From Alentia gelatinosa (Eukaryota > Annelida > Polychaeta > Phyllodocida > Polynoidae): a stretch of 64,000 bases of DNA. Below the pieces are notes generated by a model. It was not told the origin of the DNA and did not search any database. It worked only from the letters and a program-made list of their open reading frames with translations. Below, piece after piece: positions 34,766 through 47,659 of this stretch. The translations under genes were made by a program, and so were the position numbers. The stretch covers positions 50,326,723 through 50,390,722 of the forward strand of contig OX465584.1 in NCBI GenBank assembly GCA_950022655.1, written 5' to 3'. Every line of letters starts with the position of its first letter. Position 1 is the stretch's first letter.

Positions 34766-35429
34766 CCTTAAAATATATATATAGCCTTAAAATATACATC
34801 TTAAAGTGAATGAAACATATATATATATAATCTCGAACCACATAAAGTAATTTGTGCTGGCATCCGGAAATGGTGTTTTAAGCACGGTTGTCTGCTGTTT
34901 CAGTTGGCTCACTTTCAGTGCCTTTAACAATTTACAAATTAAACGCCCAGTCTGTTTTCTCTTTATTATACGCCTGGGTAGGGTACCATGGTGATAATTG
35001 TTGATGCATACGACGCAATATTGTCATATCCAGGATTCTTGCAGAAACTTGGGTGACCTCCATAAAGTATGTACCCCCACCTCCTTAGTGTATGCGTACA
35101 TTATGGATGGCTCCTTATCGGTCTAACTTAGCATTCTGTTTCACTCAAAAAGGTCATATTTTCATTTTCTGTAGGCAGTAGAGTTTGTCAATTACTTTGA
35201 TCATTCTTATTCCCTGTGGTCTTTAGTCCCTGGAGGCTCATCAGTTCAGTATGCTTATGAGCTACGGCATCCACTTAACAACGAGGCTAGAATAACCTCG
35301 ACCCTCGTTGCTCGTACAGGTGATTTACTTCATCTGAACTGATAATTCTCCCCACGTGTTCAACTGGCAGTCGCTCCCTCTTACCAGCTACCATACACTG
35401 TGTCTTTGTCATACTTTCATAGTGTATCT
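34765..35429. other. non-coding stretch, nothing recognised
   Basis: The phrase CATCCGGAAATGGTGTTTTAAGCACGG (34861-34888) recurs in altered form at 48550-48585, followed by GTTTCTGCCGTCTCAGCCGG-like sequence. A shared repeat is likely but its bounds are unclear. Confidence 0.4.
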
Positions 35430-35479
35430 ATTATTTTGTAACAGTTTACCCGCTAATGCATCTGACGGTACCATAAACA

Positions 35480-35708
35480 TTCAGGAATTTTCAGTATATA
35501 AAATTTTCTCTCCAGAACAAAGATGATATTAGTCAAACTTTATTCACCCCATTAGAGAACAGTGGTTTAAACCTCCCCGCAGATTCTCAGCATCACACCA
35601 TGGCTGAAACTGACATGTTTTCCAGATTTTCTCAGTATCTCTGAGGCAGCAAATTCCACATGGAAAGATAATTCAATTTTTTTCTGGCCCCAAACTGACA
35701 GCCCTGTT
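35480..35708. repeat. copy 7 of the 'AGAGATGGCAG' element (5' end degraded)
   Basis: TTTATTCACCCCATTAGAGAACAGTGGTTTAAACCTCCCC, CCATGGCTGA and AATTCCACATGGAAA in family order, ending ACTGACAGCCCTGTT. Confidence 0.7.
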
Positions 35709-35933
35709 TACGTTCATAGTATGTGGACCAGTTTGTAATAATAAACATTAGTTGGCAGTGCAGCCAGGTCTGTATGTGAACCCATATTACAACATACCTG
35801 TGTACAAATGTCTATGAAATACTGCACACTGCTGGGCACGACGTATAAATAATATTCAGGCCCTCTGTCAGTTTCTGTGTCGATGACGGTAAATAAACTG
35901 TGATCAAGTATATTGTCTTTCTGTAGTGACTCA

Positions 35934-36060
35934 TCATTAAAGTTGAATGCCATATCAATAAATGTTGTCTTTCTGTCTTTGCAGGTATGTATCTCTAAAA
36001 CAGATTGCTACATGGGTTTCCTGAGGGAAGGTAGGACACAGAGTCATTTCCTCTATAAGA
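35934..36060 (+). repeat. dispersed repeat with a fused acceptor/donor, copy 1
   Basis: TTTCTGTCTTTGCAG|GTATGTATCTC (junction 35984|35985), followed after 46 nt by GAAG|GTAGG. It is about 85% similar to 63440-63560 over about 125 bp. The AG|GT arrangement again looks like a recursive splice site, but its presence in a repeat makes function uncertain. Confidence 0.6.
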
Positions 36061-36649
36061 TGTAAAGTATCAGTCCAGCAGGCAGCGTGGGAATGAGCCC
36101 GAATGTGAGTGACAGTTATTGGATGAATTATTGATTATCCATCCTGGGTCAGGTCATTATACGGCACCATATGGTTCTATTGTTTTATTACCCCGATCTG
36201 TTACCCAGCATTATGTAAATGTGGTGATGTCATCTGGTGACGTCATCTGGTGATATAAAGAGGGCCTTCCGATAATGATGTGAACGTATAGTTTCCTCAT
36301 TTCTACTTAGGCCTATATATTAGCAGCAGGCAGACTAGAATACATTCTAATCTCTTTTTTTGTAGCAGAGGTGGCAGTTTTCACTTGCATGACCTAGTAG
36401 ATAATGCACTACCGGCCTGTGGAAAATGTGTTATTTTGGACGGGACCTAGACTGGTTCCCTTCCCCAATGAAATATGGGATAGGTAACGCCTAGCAAGGA
36501 AACTTGAACGGTCGAAATGTTGGCAGGGTTCACTTGTCCTTACTGGATACCCGGGAAACCAGCATTCGGTTGTGGCAGGCGTTAATACTGTGAAAGATCT
36601 GCTGGGAGAGTGTTGCCAAGGTGGCACAATCCCACAATGCACCAGAAAA
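36061..36649. other. non-coding stretch, nothing recognised
   Basis: No gene seen. Confidence 0.3.
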
Positions 36650-36765
36650 ATGGAGGTGTTACCCATAATGCACCAAGAAATGGTAGGTGTTACCTGGCCT
36701 ATAATGTGAATGAGCCTGGCATGAGCACACAGGCCAGGCTTCCAAGCTAGTTGGGAGACCCACCA
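36650..36765. repeat. dispersed repeat, inverted relative to 24257-24345
   Basis: CATAATGCACCA, TTACCTGGCCTATAATGTG and CAGGCCAGGCTTCCAAGCTAG. Confidence 0.65.
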
Positions 36766-37308
36766 CACACCGACCTTCCCTCAAGCCCTGTGGTCGTGCG
36801 TAGCAACGCGCGCTCAAATAACCCAGAGTCATGTCAACTCCACACAGCAGAATCACAAATAGGGCCGCTTTCTCCTGCCGTGCTTTTTGTGAGAACCACA
36901 TATTAGGGACATGAATGAGGTGTATCCTCTCTGACCCTGTGCTACTTTTTTTTTGTTTTGCAGTCTGGTGCTATCTTCTGTCATGAATGATTTAGTCGCC
37001 CATTTTGGGTTGACGTAGATAGATGTAAAGAGCCTGATACGGTGTGTACTCACTAATGTGTCATGGATCCACCAGACCTTGTGGTTAGCAATGCTTCTCA
37101 TTTCTTAAAGGGATCCTGAATAACATGATCTAAAGTGTCGAAAACCTCAACCCCAAATTCTGCACCTGTAGCTCGCAGGATATAAAACTTTGGCTATAGG
37201 TATTGGAACATTTGAAATCCAATACAGGTTTTTTCCAAGGTAGCATCGGTTGTGTGCAGAAGTGTATCTGCCTCGTATTCTTAACGAAATCCAATATAGG
37301 GACATTTT
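36766..37308. other. non-coding stretch, nothing recognised
   Basis: No gene seen. Confidence 0.3.
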
Positions 37309-37533
37309 GGGCCCGTTCAATAATCTAGGATCCTACATGTAGACCCTTTTCTGAATGCCATATAGACCCAGGGACGATGTTGGTCAACTCTATTCAACCA
37401 ACACCTTTGGACGACCTTATGAAATGCTAACACCTGTCCTAGTGAACAGACTTAAATGTTATTAATGGATAATCCCTGTATGAGACACAGAAACGGTCTT
37501 CATGTCCGATCCTAGATTATTAAACGGGCCCTA
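37309..37533. mobile_element. MITE with GGGCCCGTTCAATAATCTAGG ends, copy B
   Basis: Terminal inverted repeats of about 24 bp: CCCGTTCAATAATCTAGGAT against ATCCTAGATTATTAAACGGG. The interior is shared with 15486-15716. Better preserved ends than copy A. Confidence 0.88.
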
Positions 37534-37822
37534 GTGCGCTGGTCACGACGTCGATAGTGCTAGTTGACATACAGTAACCAGGTTATAACCACTTTAACAG
37601 GAATGAAATGAGAGAGTTCGATTTTCTCAGGTTTTCTCTTTATGAATGAAATAAACTTAAGTCTCTCCAATTTTTTCCCTCAAATTCTGAGCAGCAGCAG
37701 GCATGAACTGACAACTGATTTTGTTCCCTCTCAATTTTGAATAAGAACAGATTATACATTCAATATTTTAAAGGTTGCTGTGTGATAGCTTATGACATTC
37801 CTGTTTTTTCGATGATTAACAC

Positions 37823-38050
37823 AGAGATGAGTTTTCCATTTTTCCGTGGAAATCAACTTTTTCATATCCAGTGTTATTTTGTTTCCTCAAAAATAATTAT
37901 GATTAAGCCTTATTTACGCCAATATAACAATGGTTTGAACCTACTCACAGACCCTCAGTCCCATGCCATAGCCGACAAGGACATATCATCCAAGTTTTCC
38001 CGATCTCTCTGAGGTAGTAAATTTTTTCTGACCCCTACTGACATCCCTGT
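37823..38050. repeat. copy 8 of the 'AGAGATGGCAG' element, with likely target duplication
   Basis: Begins CAGAGATGAG and ends ACTGACATCCCTG. TTAACAC precedes the start region and follows the end, the clearest flanking duplication of the family (6-7 bp). Confidence 0.75.
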
Positions 38051-40540
38051 TAACACGATCAAAGAAGCCTCGTCCGCTGCTACTCTCCCTGTGTGTCGTG
38101 TTTCGCGGGGTTTTAAGTAGAGCGGGAAACCTGGCGGGAAAATGACAGAAAAGCAGACGACATTTTGACGGAGATGTTGAGACGCGAGCTGAGAGAGGAG
38201 CGTGTAAACATGTCGGGGTCTGACACCCTGAAAACACGCAACCAGACCCCGCGTGGTCCTCACCAAGCTGCACTAGGGAAGGGGGGGGGGGGGGTAATAA
38301 TACCCCACCTGGCACCTGCAGTATGTGGGGTTGATTCTACACTGACAGAGGCGTAGGGATACATGATCGAGAACTAAATAATGACACTAAGTGGCTGGTA
38401 CGTCCGGGCGGGTTAAGTATAATCTACACCTGTGGTGCAACCTTTTTTTTCTAATTGAGCAAAGGGTTTTATTTCGTGACCTATGACTCTTGCTCTTATC
38501 TTTTTTTTGGTATTAAAAGAAAACGTGGTTACTGAGCCTGTAGCGATGACCGTTTAAGGTCCCGACGCCGGAGGTGGTGAGACATACTTTATGTTAAAAA
38601 AGGTCGAGAACGATAACCCTACGGGCTCAGTCACTACGCTTACTTATTAAATCATATACCTAAATAACATTTAAAAAAACCTTTAATTCACTTACAAAGT
38701 CGTCCATTCACAGCATGTTGACCCGATGTTGATACTCATTCACTACGGGCACAGTGTGCACGAACATTATTTATACTACACCCCTAGCAGCGGGTATTAT
38801 TTCAAAGATGTTCGGCCACAGGTATATAATGATAGTTTTATATCTAACTAAAGTATCTGACTCTTTTTTTTATAATGCCACACTGTAATAAACCTGATCG
38901 ATAAATAACTTTGCTTTTTAAACTAATCATTGCATAATATTATTTCCTTAATTCTAGGCTTTCGAATAAATTTCTGAACCTACAGGCGAATTTAGGAAAA
39001 AGAGAGAAGTTCCTGATTTGAGACTATTACAGCCCTCTGCAGGAACCACTTGGCAGTCTGTAGTAGTGCCAGAGATTTCTCTTTGGCTTTATCATATTTC
39101 TCCTTGTGTACTGGTGAAACATGACAAAGTGTTTCACCGAATATCGAGAAAAAACGATACCAATGAAATTCAGAAAACACAATTTACAATATCCACCGTT
39201 CCTTGCCGTCTGGTTTGAATTTGCTCTTCAACCTTCCAACGTGAAAAAAATCCGGAGATTAAAAAAGAAAGAAAAAGAGTTTGGATTATTTCACTAAAAA
39301 TAGCCATCAATCTTGGGTTCGCCATGCCTCTACTTGGCTCGAGTACATAAAATACTGTTTTCTTTGTTTAATTTTTTATTGGACATCTAAAAACCTGTGT
39401 GGGCGAAGATGTCGGAATGTATTCTCAGTGGAGTCTGCTGGTAATGTTCGCTATGAATGATGAAGAACACACCAAGGTCACAATGACGAGACTCTGAAGG
39501 TCAGGGTAATGGAGCAGTGAATTCTATTAAGGTATTTGACGCTATCTTGAGATGTGACATTGTGCAACTGGTTAAATTTAGACCATTTCGTCAAACTCAA
39601 TGTCGTTAACTTTCCTCACGATCGCTCGCACGGACGTGTTCACCGGACAGTGACCGACCACTGGGCGATAAAAGAGGTAGCTACTATGGGTGATAATAGG
39701 CATATTTGCTAATGCGCTAAGATAACCATCAGATGCGACAGTTGGCTGATTCTAATTGCCTTACCTAGTCTTGATTGGTTATTAGAACGCCCTACCAACA
39801 TGGACAAGACCAACTTTTTCCCTTTTTTAAATTTTCGTTATTTATACTGCAAGAACACCGGCTAATAGCCCGTATGATCTGTCCTTACAGTTAAAGGCAC
39901 ATATTTCTGTTAGCAATTTCAGTGGAATTAGTATCAGTAGTTCAGTTGCAACATGATTGTGCTAAGGGTTTATCTCAGCATCACTTGTATATTTCATTTT
40001 ATCATAGCTCGGTTTAAACGCCCAAGGGCTTAACATTAGGAACTCACACTCATCAGGCTTGTAAGTACGGTTACTCATATTAAATGTGCGATAAATAGAT
40101 CAATATTTCTAGGGTGAAATAAAATCAGAAACATATTCATGTTTGGTCTGAGTCCCTGTTCTCCATTTCTTTTTGGAGCGCTTTGGAATATTCACTCGGC
40201 TATTGCCTCATTCATAATACTGCATGCTCCAAACTCGATGGGGAACGATGACACAGACCAAACACTCATTAGCTTCTTCCATAATCTACGAGCATATGCA
40301 TACTATTAGACAGTATGCAGCATTTAGCTATTAACACATGGCAAGGAACTGCATCGAGAATTGTAGCTGCTGAAAATATGACATGGGTTTTGGTTGTGGA
40401 CTACAATGTAATCTCATGATGCAAAGCTGAGTGAGATTACATAGCAAACCAAAACAAACAGTATATTTGCGGTGGCTACGGATCGAGTGCAGTTCAGATT
40501 TAACTCACCCCTATCTTTGACTGATCAGCTAATATTTGCG
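38051..40540. other. non-coding stretch, nothing recognised
   Basis: A G-run sits at 38280-38294. ACTGAGCCTGTAGCGATGAC (38533) and ACGGGCTCAGTCACTACGC (38620) may be ends of a small inverted-repeat element. No gene. Confidence 0.4.
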
Positions 40541-40563
40541 AGTATTTTTTTTTTTTTTTTTTT
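40541..40563. repeat. poly-T run
   Basis: Over 20 consecutive T residues. Could be a retroposon tail on the minus strand, but no body is recognised. Confidence 0.8.
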
Positions 40564-41052
40564 ACAATACTCCATGGGCGTTGAGTGTGAGTTCCCAGTG
40601 TTTAGAAGTGTATCTACGATGGATATGAGATTATATCTCAATATGTTGCCCCATATAAATCACGTCAAACAGACACAGTTAAGGAGAGTTGGAAGGAGCA
40701 GACAGTGAGCTGCAGCAGACAGTGAGCTGCTCTGTGTCTGTCTCAGTCTAATCTTGCCGGTATCGCTCACCTGTCAGACAACACCTGACACAACAATCAG
40801 GTGTGCAGGTACGGCAGACCGGTATCGATGACCCCGACAACTACTTTACATACTACAGCTGTGTGTACCTGCAACCTTGCACTGTGGCTACAATACCTAT
40901 ATACTAGGAGCAAATGTTACGTTCATCATGGATGAATGAGCGTGCAATTATAATGGAATAACGATAAAAATTTTTGGTTACATTCAGTCTACGAATCGTT
41001 TCTGTGACCTACTTGCACCCAGTCAACTTGCCATTTATACAACTGCCTGAGT
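40564..41052. other. non-coding stretch, nothing recognised
   Basis: A 17-bp tandem duplication GCAGACAGTGAGCTGCA lies near 40700. No gene seen. Confidence 0.35.
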
Positions 41053-41420
41053 CTAGGATCCAAACATATCAAGCGCCCGTGGGTCTTGAGGTATTTCGGT
41101 CTTGAGTGATTTGTCATGGTCAGTTGGGCATGCGTCTAAGACCCTGAGACACTGGTACCCTGCCTCTTTCCCAATATCACTGTGAAAAGCACATATATAG
41201 TGAAGGGATAATGTTTTAACCACGTGCTGATGTGAGCGATAATAGGGGTGAAGGAGAAAAGAAGCACGAGAGAGGGACAGTGAGACTATGATGACAACAT
41301 GTTTGACGTCATGGAGTCTCTTATAAACAGCGGCGCTCCTCTGTAGCTGCGTTCCTGGCTGAGTTTTTGCAAATGTCAAACTGCTGATCCAGTCACGACA
41401 CAGTTTCATCAATACTTATA
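41053..41420. repeat. CTGACCATGACC family, inverted copy
   Basis: Reads GTCTAGGATCCAAACATATCAAG, TGGTCAGTTGGGCATGC and TTTCCCAATATCAC, the complement of 12540-12660. Confidence 0.65.
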
Positions 41421-41579
41421 TATCACTGGATCCCGTGTGTCTACCAATTCTGAAAGTATAACGCTCCATATAATGAGAAATCCTGAGAAGTTATCTCATC
41501 AACAATCTCGACGATACAAGGTGTGTTTACCCGGAAGTCTAAATTTAGCATTTCTAGTTTAATGTCAGCTTTGCTAGGT

Positions 41580-41850
41580 TCTAATGTCTAGCATTCTATC
41601 TCAGGTACTAGGTCACTACATCTAGCTTGCGATCTAAGGTATTAGGTCACCATATCTAGCATGTTATCTGAAGTACTAAGTCACTATATCTAGCATGCTA
41701 TCTCATGTACAATGTCACTATGTCTTACATGCTATCTAAGTTACAATATCGTCAAATCTAACATGGCATCCAAGGTACGATGCCGCCAGATTTAGCATGG
41801 TAACAAGGTTGTAGGTCGCCATATCTAGCATGGTATCTTGGGTAGTTGGT
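41580..41850. repeat. minisatellite, about 34-bp units (ATCTAGCATGCTATCT)
   Basis: Seven or eight degenerate units built on AGGTACTAGGTCACTATATCTAGCATG. Gradual decay towards the right. Confidence 0.85.
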
Positions 41851-42499
41851 TGACAGGCCTACTTTGGCTTGACTGGTGTTTGTCAGGCGATGGTAGGACC
41901 TATACATGTACATCTGAGCTGTGAGAGTAATCACAGAGCATTAGAGAGGAAAATCCTACATCATAAACTCTTTTTTTTTTACTTCGCACCAAACACAAGT
42001 TTCAACACACCCAAACCCGAGTAATAATCCCGTAGAGTGAAGCCTACTAAATCTGCACGTGGCTATTGAACTCTCAGCACCTCAAGTGTAGACTTGGCGA
42101 TGGGGAAGGAGACTTACAGCTGTCGCAGAGAGGTGGGAGAGTGGAGCAGGCGTTGGCACGTCTCTCAATGCGGGCACGTGGCCGGCCACTTACCTCACAC
42201 TTACCCCCGCCTCTTACGCCATCTCTGCCTCACGTCCCGCCTACGGCAGGCCTTAACCGACGCCTAGTGGCCGGTAATGTCGGATTTAGGCCCTGCTGGT
42301 TTGCCTAAGCTCTGTGAGATCGTTATACGTATGCCAGGATTAGGGCAGTGTTTGGTCCACGGATTTGGCCCACACTAATTTGGCTGGGTTTGGGCTGGTG
42401 GTGAATGGCTTCCGCTGTGAGGTGGCTGGATGTGAGGTGGTTGCAGGTCCAGAGAGTGTTTCCATGCCTTGGCAAAGTTCAGGATGTGGTTCAACGCTA
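41851..42499. other. non-coding stretch, nothing recognised
   Basis: No gene or bounded repeat seen. Confidence 0.35.
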
Positions 42500-43030
42500 A
42501 TATCCCGGACATCACAACCTTTTAGCCAATTTTGGCATGTATGTATTATGTCGAATAGCTACTCAGAATTTGCAGCCTTTCAGCAAATGTTAGCATGTAT
42601 GTATCATATTGAATAGCTCCTCAGGCATTGCAGCCTTTCAGCAAATGTTGGCATGTATCATGTCGAATAGCTCCTCAGACATTGCAGCCTTTTATTGAGT
42701 GTTGACATGTATGTATGATGTTGAATAGCTCCTCAGAATTTGCAGCCTTTTAGCGGATGTTGACATGTGCATGTATCATGTTGAATAGCTCCTCAGACAT
42801 TGCAGCCTTTTATCGAATGCTGTCATGCGTATACCATGTCAAATAGCTTCTCAGATATTGCAGCCTTTTAGCAACTGCAGTTATGCGTATGCCATGACAA
42901 ATAGCTCCCTGGACATTGCAGCCATTTAGCAAATGTTGGTGTGTGTATATAATGTTGAATACATTCCTGGACATTGCGGATGATTTATCTCATGTTGCAT
43001 GGGTCCCCGGACATTGCACCATTTTAGTGA
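42500..43030. repeat. minisatellite, 56-60 bp units (GCAGCCTTTTAGCAAATGTT)
   Basis: About nine units carrying TTGAATAGCTCCTCAGACATT, GCAGCCTTTTAGC and GACATGTATGTATCATG. Unit starts near 42571, 42630, 42686, 42742, 42801, 42860 and 42919. Confidence 0.92.
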
Positions 43031-43985
43031 AGGCTGGCATACAGTAATAAAAAGATACAACAAAATTCGTAACGGAGGCTTACAACGGCCAAGGTCCTAC
43101 TCAGAGATATCTGTATTTACAGGATATTTCTCTCATGTTGATTTGCCCCTGGCTGCTAGTGTCACTACCAATTTCCCTCCACATTCCTGATCTCCATATA
43201 GCTATAGGGATTCAAATCACATTTACGTGTATTTGTCTAAATTGTTCAAAGGCCTTACCTTTTTACATCAGGCAGCACTACGGGAAAGACCCTAATAGAT
43301 TTATCCATTATATAGTTGTATATGTCAAGCTACATGGTTTGATAAATTTTCTTATGCGTTCAAAGTTGAGCAGTTTCAAACAACTACATGTATAGGACAT
43401 ATTGCGTTCTCTGGTTCCCTGGTATTCCGTTAGGTGCTTCAGGGGTGTTCCACTCTCATGGCTGATCCTTCGTCCCATTTAGAGCCATGTAGCCAAAGAA
43501 TCAGCCAGGAGATTGAGGGAGATGGTGCTACCAGTCGGGGCCAAACTGCATGCCATAACAGCTTCCTGCTTAGTGTCAGGGAGCAAAGAGGCGGCCCCCA
43601 TATCTGAATAGCTATATGCCTGATATCTACTTAAATGAGTGTGTTTCTACCCTTTGGTGGTGGGTGCTATTTAATGGGATGAAGACAACCCTTATTTTTC
43701 GGGTGAACTGAACTGAGGCTGTCTACCAATACTCTGAAGAAACAAAAAACTTCGCTCACATGCTTTGTTCCCGGTACTGAATTCAGGAGACGCGATAAAA
43801 GCGTCGGTTGGAGCCATGCTTTTATTGTGGGAGTTCTGTAGGTAAGTTTTGCACCTGTTCCGCTTTACCTCGTGTAGGCTGTGGCCAGGACAGGTGAGAA
43901 GGGTGTGTGTATGGAGGCCAGGTGCGCCGGACCGTCGTTATCTCCACTCACCTGTACAGCCTCTGCACCATGTGAGCCGGCATCG
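43031..43985. other. non-coding stretch, nothing recognised
   Basis: A strong donor-like TGTAG|GTAAGT lies at 43840-43848, but no matching acceptor or open exon was found. Confidence 0.4.
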
Positions 43986-45725
43986 TCTATCAGAGATGTA
44001 AATAGACACACACCGACCTATGTAACCACATTGTGTACAACAACAGGTTACTGTCTATCAGATATGTAAATACACACACCGACCTACGTAACAACAGTGT
44101 GTACTACAACAGGCTACCGTCTATCAGATATGTAAATACACACACCAACCTACGTAACAACAGTGTGTACTACAACAGGCTACTGTCTATCAGATATGTA
44201 AATACACACACCAACCTACGTAACAACAGTGTGTACTACAACAGGCTACCATCTTGATAGAGATGTAGATAGAGGCACACACCAACCTACGTAACAACAG
44301 TGTGTACTACAATAGGCTACTGTCTGTCAGATATGTAAATACACACACCAACCTACGTAACCACAGTGTGTACTACAACAGGCTACTGTCTGTCAGATAT
44401 GTAAATACACACACCAACCTACGTAACAACAGTGTGTACTACAACAGGCTACCGTCTATCAGATATGTAAATACACACACCAACCTACGTAACAACAGTG
44501 TGTACTACAACAGGCTACTGTCTGTCAGAGATGTAAATACACACACCAACCTACGTAACCACAGTGTGTACAACAACAGGCTACTGTCTGTCAGATATGT
44601 AAATACACACACCAACCTACGTAACAACAGTGTGTACTACAACAGGCTACCATCTTGATAGAGATGTAGATAGAGGCACACACCAACCTACGTAACCACA
44701 GTGTGTACTACAAGAGGCTACCGTCTATCAGATATGTAAATACACACACCAACCTACGTAACCACAGTGTGTACTACAATAGGCTACCGTCTATCAGATA
44801 TGTAAATACACACACCAACCTACGTAACCACAGTGTGTACTACAAGAGGCTACCGTCTATCAGATATGTAAATACACACACCAACCTACGTAACCACATT
44901 GTGTACTACAATAGGCTACCGTCTATCAGATATCTAAATACACACACAAACAGACCTACGTAACCACAGTGTGTACTACAACAGGTTACTGTCTATCAGA
45001 TATGTAAATACACACACCAACCTACGTAACAACAGTGTGTACTACAACAGGCTACTGTCTGTCAGAGATGTAAATACACACACCAACCTACGTAACCACA
45101 GTGTGTACTACAACAGGCTACTGTCTGTCAGATATGTAAATACACACACCAACCTACATAACAACAGTGTGTACTACAAGAGGCTACCATCTTGATAGAG
45201 ATGTAGATAGAGGCACACACCAACCTACGTAACCACAGTGTGTACTACAATAGGCTACCGTCTATCAGATATGTAAATACACACACCAACCTACGTAACC
45301 ACAGTGTGTACTACAAGAGGCTACCGTCTATCAGATATGTAAATACACACACCAACCTACGTAACCACATTGTGTACTACAATAGGCTACTGTCTATCAG
45401 ATATCTAAATACACACACAAACAGACCTACGTAACCACAGTGTGTACTACAACAGGTTACTGTCTATCAGATATGTAAATACACACCCCAACCTACGTAA
45501 CCACAGGTTGTACTACAATAGGTTACTGTCTGTCAGAGATGTAGATAGAGACACACACCGACCCACGTAACCACAGTGTGTACTACAATATGTTTTTGTC
45601 GATCAGAGACATAAACAGAGTGTACTACAAAAGGCTTCTGTCGATCAGAGACATAGATAGGGACACACACCGGCCTACGTATCTGCACTGTGTACTACAA
45701 CAGGCTACCGTTTCTCAGGACGCAA
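43986..45725 (+). repeat. 66-bp satellite array with higher-order structure
   Basis: About 25 units of roughly 66 bp with core TAAATACACACACCAACCTACGTAACAACAGTGTGTACTACAACAGG-type sequence. Because 66 is divisible by three, one frame stays open through blocks of units, giving repeated RYVNTHTNLRN peptides. A variant unit containing CCATCTTGATAGAGATGTAG appears at about 44248, 44649 and 45186. Another variant, CTAAATACACACACAAACAG, appears at 44934 and 45405, exactly 471 bp apart, showing block duplication. I see no promoter, splice or start signal supporting a protein. Confidence 0.95.
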
Positions 45726-45837
45726 ATAGATGCAAGCATTTTATGTCTTATAATAGAGCCCACTTAGCAAGCCACACCCAGAAGCTATTTTCTCCATTGC
45801 TGAAAGACATTATTACCAGAGTTTATTGAACTGGGCC

Positions 45838-46095
45838 ACAATCATATACTCTAAAGGTTAGACTTGTCACATAGACTTTGAGCTTCCTGAAAAAAACTAA
45901 CCCTTCATCGTCTGCATACTAACACTGTGACATTGGGAAAGGAGAAGAGGGCCAGAGTTTCAGTGTCCTAGAGGCATGCCCAGCTGACTGGTGCTTGATA
46001 CGTCTCAGCCAGATGCAGAAATGGAAAGTTAACTGAGAGCAACTGTGAGTTAGAGAGTATGATAGATATCCTGAATATAAGCCAAACCCTTCAAT
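45838..46095. repeat. CTGACCATGACC family copy
   Basis: GGGAAAGGAGAAGAGGGC, GAGGCATGCCCAGCTGAC and GCAACTGTGAGTTAGAGAG align with 12540-12700. Confidence 0.65.
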
Positions 46096-47659
46096 TGCTA
46101 TTTTCATATGATTCCAAGCTCATTCATCAATGATGAACCTACGATCTGCTCATAGTTAAGGATAGTGGAGGACAGTGGGTCTAGTTGTAATTGTCTGAAG
46201 GCAGCAGACATAGACTATTTCTCCCTTATTCATACTGTTCCAGTAAATTGAACATGTTAGCCATGCAGTTGTCACTGTAAGAGGCGGAGACCGAGGTGGT
46301 TGTCAATTCATTGTCACTGTGCAATACCCTCACCCACCTGTTGAGTTTCAAATTCAATTGTCTCGTTCGCCATATTCTTTTTCACAGTTTTCTTTATTGG
46401 CTCTTCTGTTTCGTACATCATTTGTTGGTTACAAAGTGATTTTTGTTTTGTTGTCAACAAAGAGGGCCCTTGGCATCAGCTATTGTATGAAATAGCTGGG
46501 TTTAATTGCCAGAAATGTAGATAATTATGACCACAATGAGATAAATCCAATGTTGCAACAGGATTGAATTGCTCGTATTTGACATAAAGAAAGGACCAAT
46601 CGCTGTCGGCGATCAACCAAATGGGCTTTCGTGGAGTGCCGCGGCGGAGGGGTCAGGGAGTCCTGGCGGTGTTAAAGTTGGCTTTGATCCGAGTCTGACT
46701 CTGCTTAAAAAGAAGTCAGCTCAGCAAATCTCACAGAGTTAACACCAGAATGTGCGAGGGGAACTGCGAAATGGCGCTATTAACGTGCTGCTGTTGGCTC
46801 TGTATAGAGAGGGTCTTTGGACCTGGCGTGTGTGTGTGTGTGGGGGGGGGGGGGGGGTGCTCAGAGCTACACTGACCGCCAGAGCTACAGAGTACGTCAG
46901 CCCTGGCTGGGTTAAATACTTGACCACCTTGACCGACGAACTGTAAGAGTCTGTGACTCTCCTACCAGATCTCCTATACTGCTTGGAGAGTGTTTAGTCG
47001 TTAACTCAAAGCCAATTTACTTTTTTACTTTTTTTCTCTCTTTTGTGTGTATTTTTTTATAATAAAACCACCATAAAGTTAGACTTCATGATCAATTTGT
47101 GAAACTATGACTATTTCTTGATGAGTATTTCTGCTTTAAGAACCTACATAGAACAGAAATACCTGGATCTAGGCGCACACACCAGATACCGTGTGGGATT
47201 TAACCCGACCGACCCCTCAGTCGGAACAGAGTGGAGACAGAGGTAGCAGCCAGATCCACTTCTGATTTCTGACATTGCCACCAGGGGGTCAAAAGCTCAC
47301 TGCGTCTATGTCAAGACCTAAATCGGATATGTAGGCAGCGTTTGCAGTGTCTGGGTGGGATTTAGGAGGCTCAGTGAGGTCATACCACACCTGCCAGCGC
47401 CCTACCCATGTCATTTAGTTACAGTGGAGCTGATTGCGACTCCTGCGTCTATCCACGGGAATTGTGGGTATTTGGTTCTCGTGCTTTGATCACCATGTTT
47501 AACGACATCGGAGAACAATGGTTGGACCTTGGGTCGCGAACCTAAACAATAGCAAACTCATAAGCAGAAGTCAGATATTTAGATGCAAATACCATATATG
47601 GATGAAATGTTTCTCCACTTGTTTTACATATGCTAAAGCAGAAACTGCTAGCTTTCTCT
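46096..47659. other. non-coding stretch with G-run
   Basis: A (GT)n then a run of about 17 G at 46828-46857. No gene or bounded transposon seen. Confidence 0.4.

Noticed and set aside
35270..35320. CAACGAGG...CCTCGTTG-like hairpin as a fourth micro-palindrome
   Set aside because: The core differs (no GTATAG) and no flanking duplication was found.
43820..43850. Another fused acceptor/donor (TGTAG|GTAAGT)
   Set aside because: The upstream sequence is not pyrimidine-rich enough for an acceptor and no exon frame fits.
43986..45725. Tandem array considered as CRISPR or as a repeat protein gene
   Set aside because: Units are contiguous with no unique spacers, the genome is eukaryotic, and no start or splice signal supports a protein.
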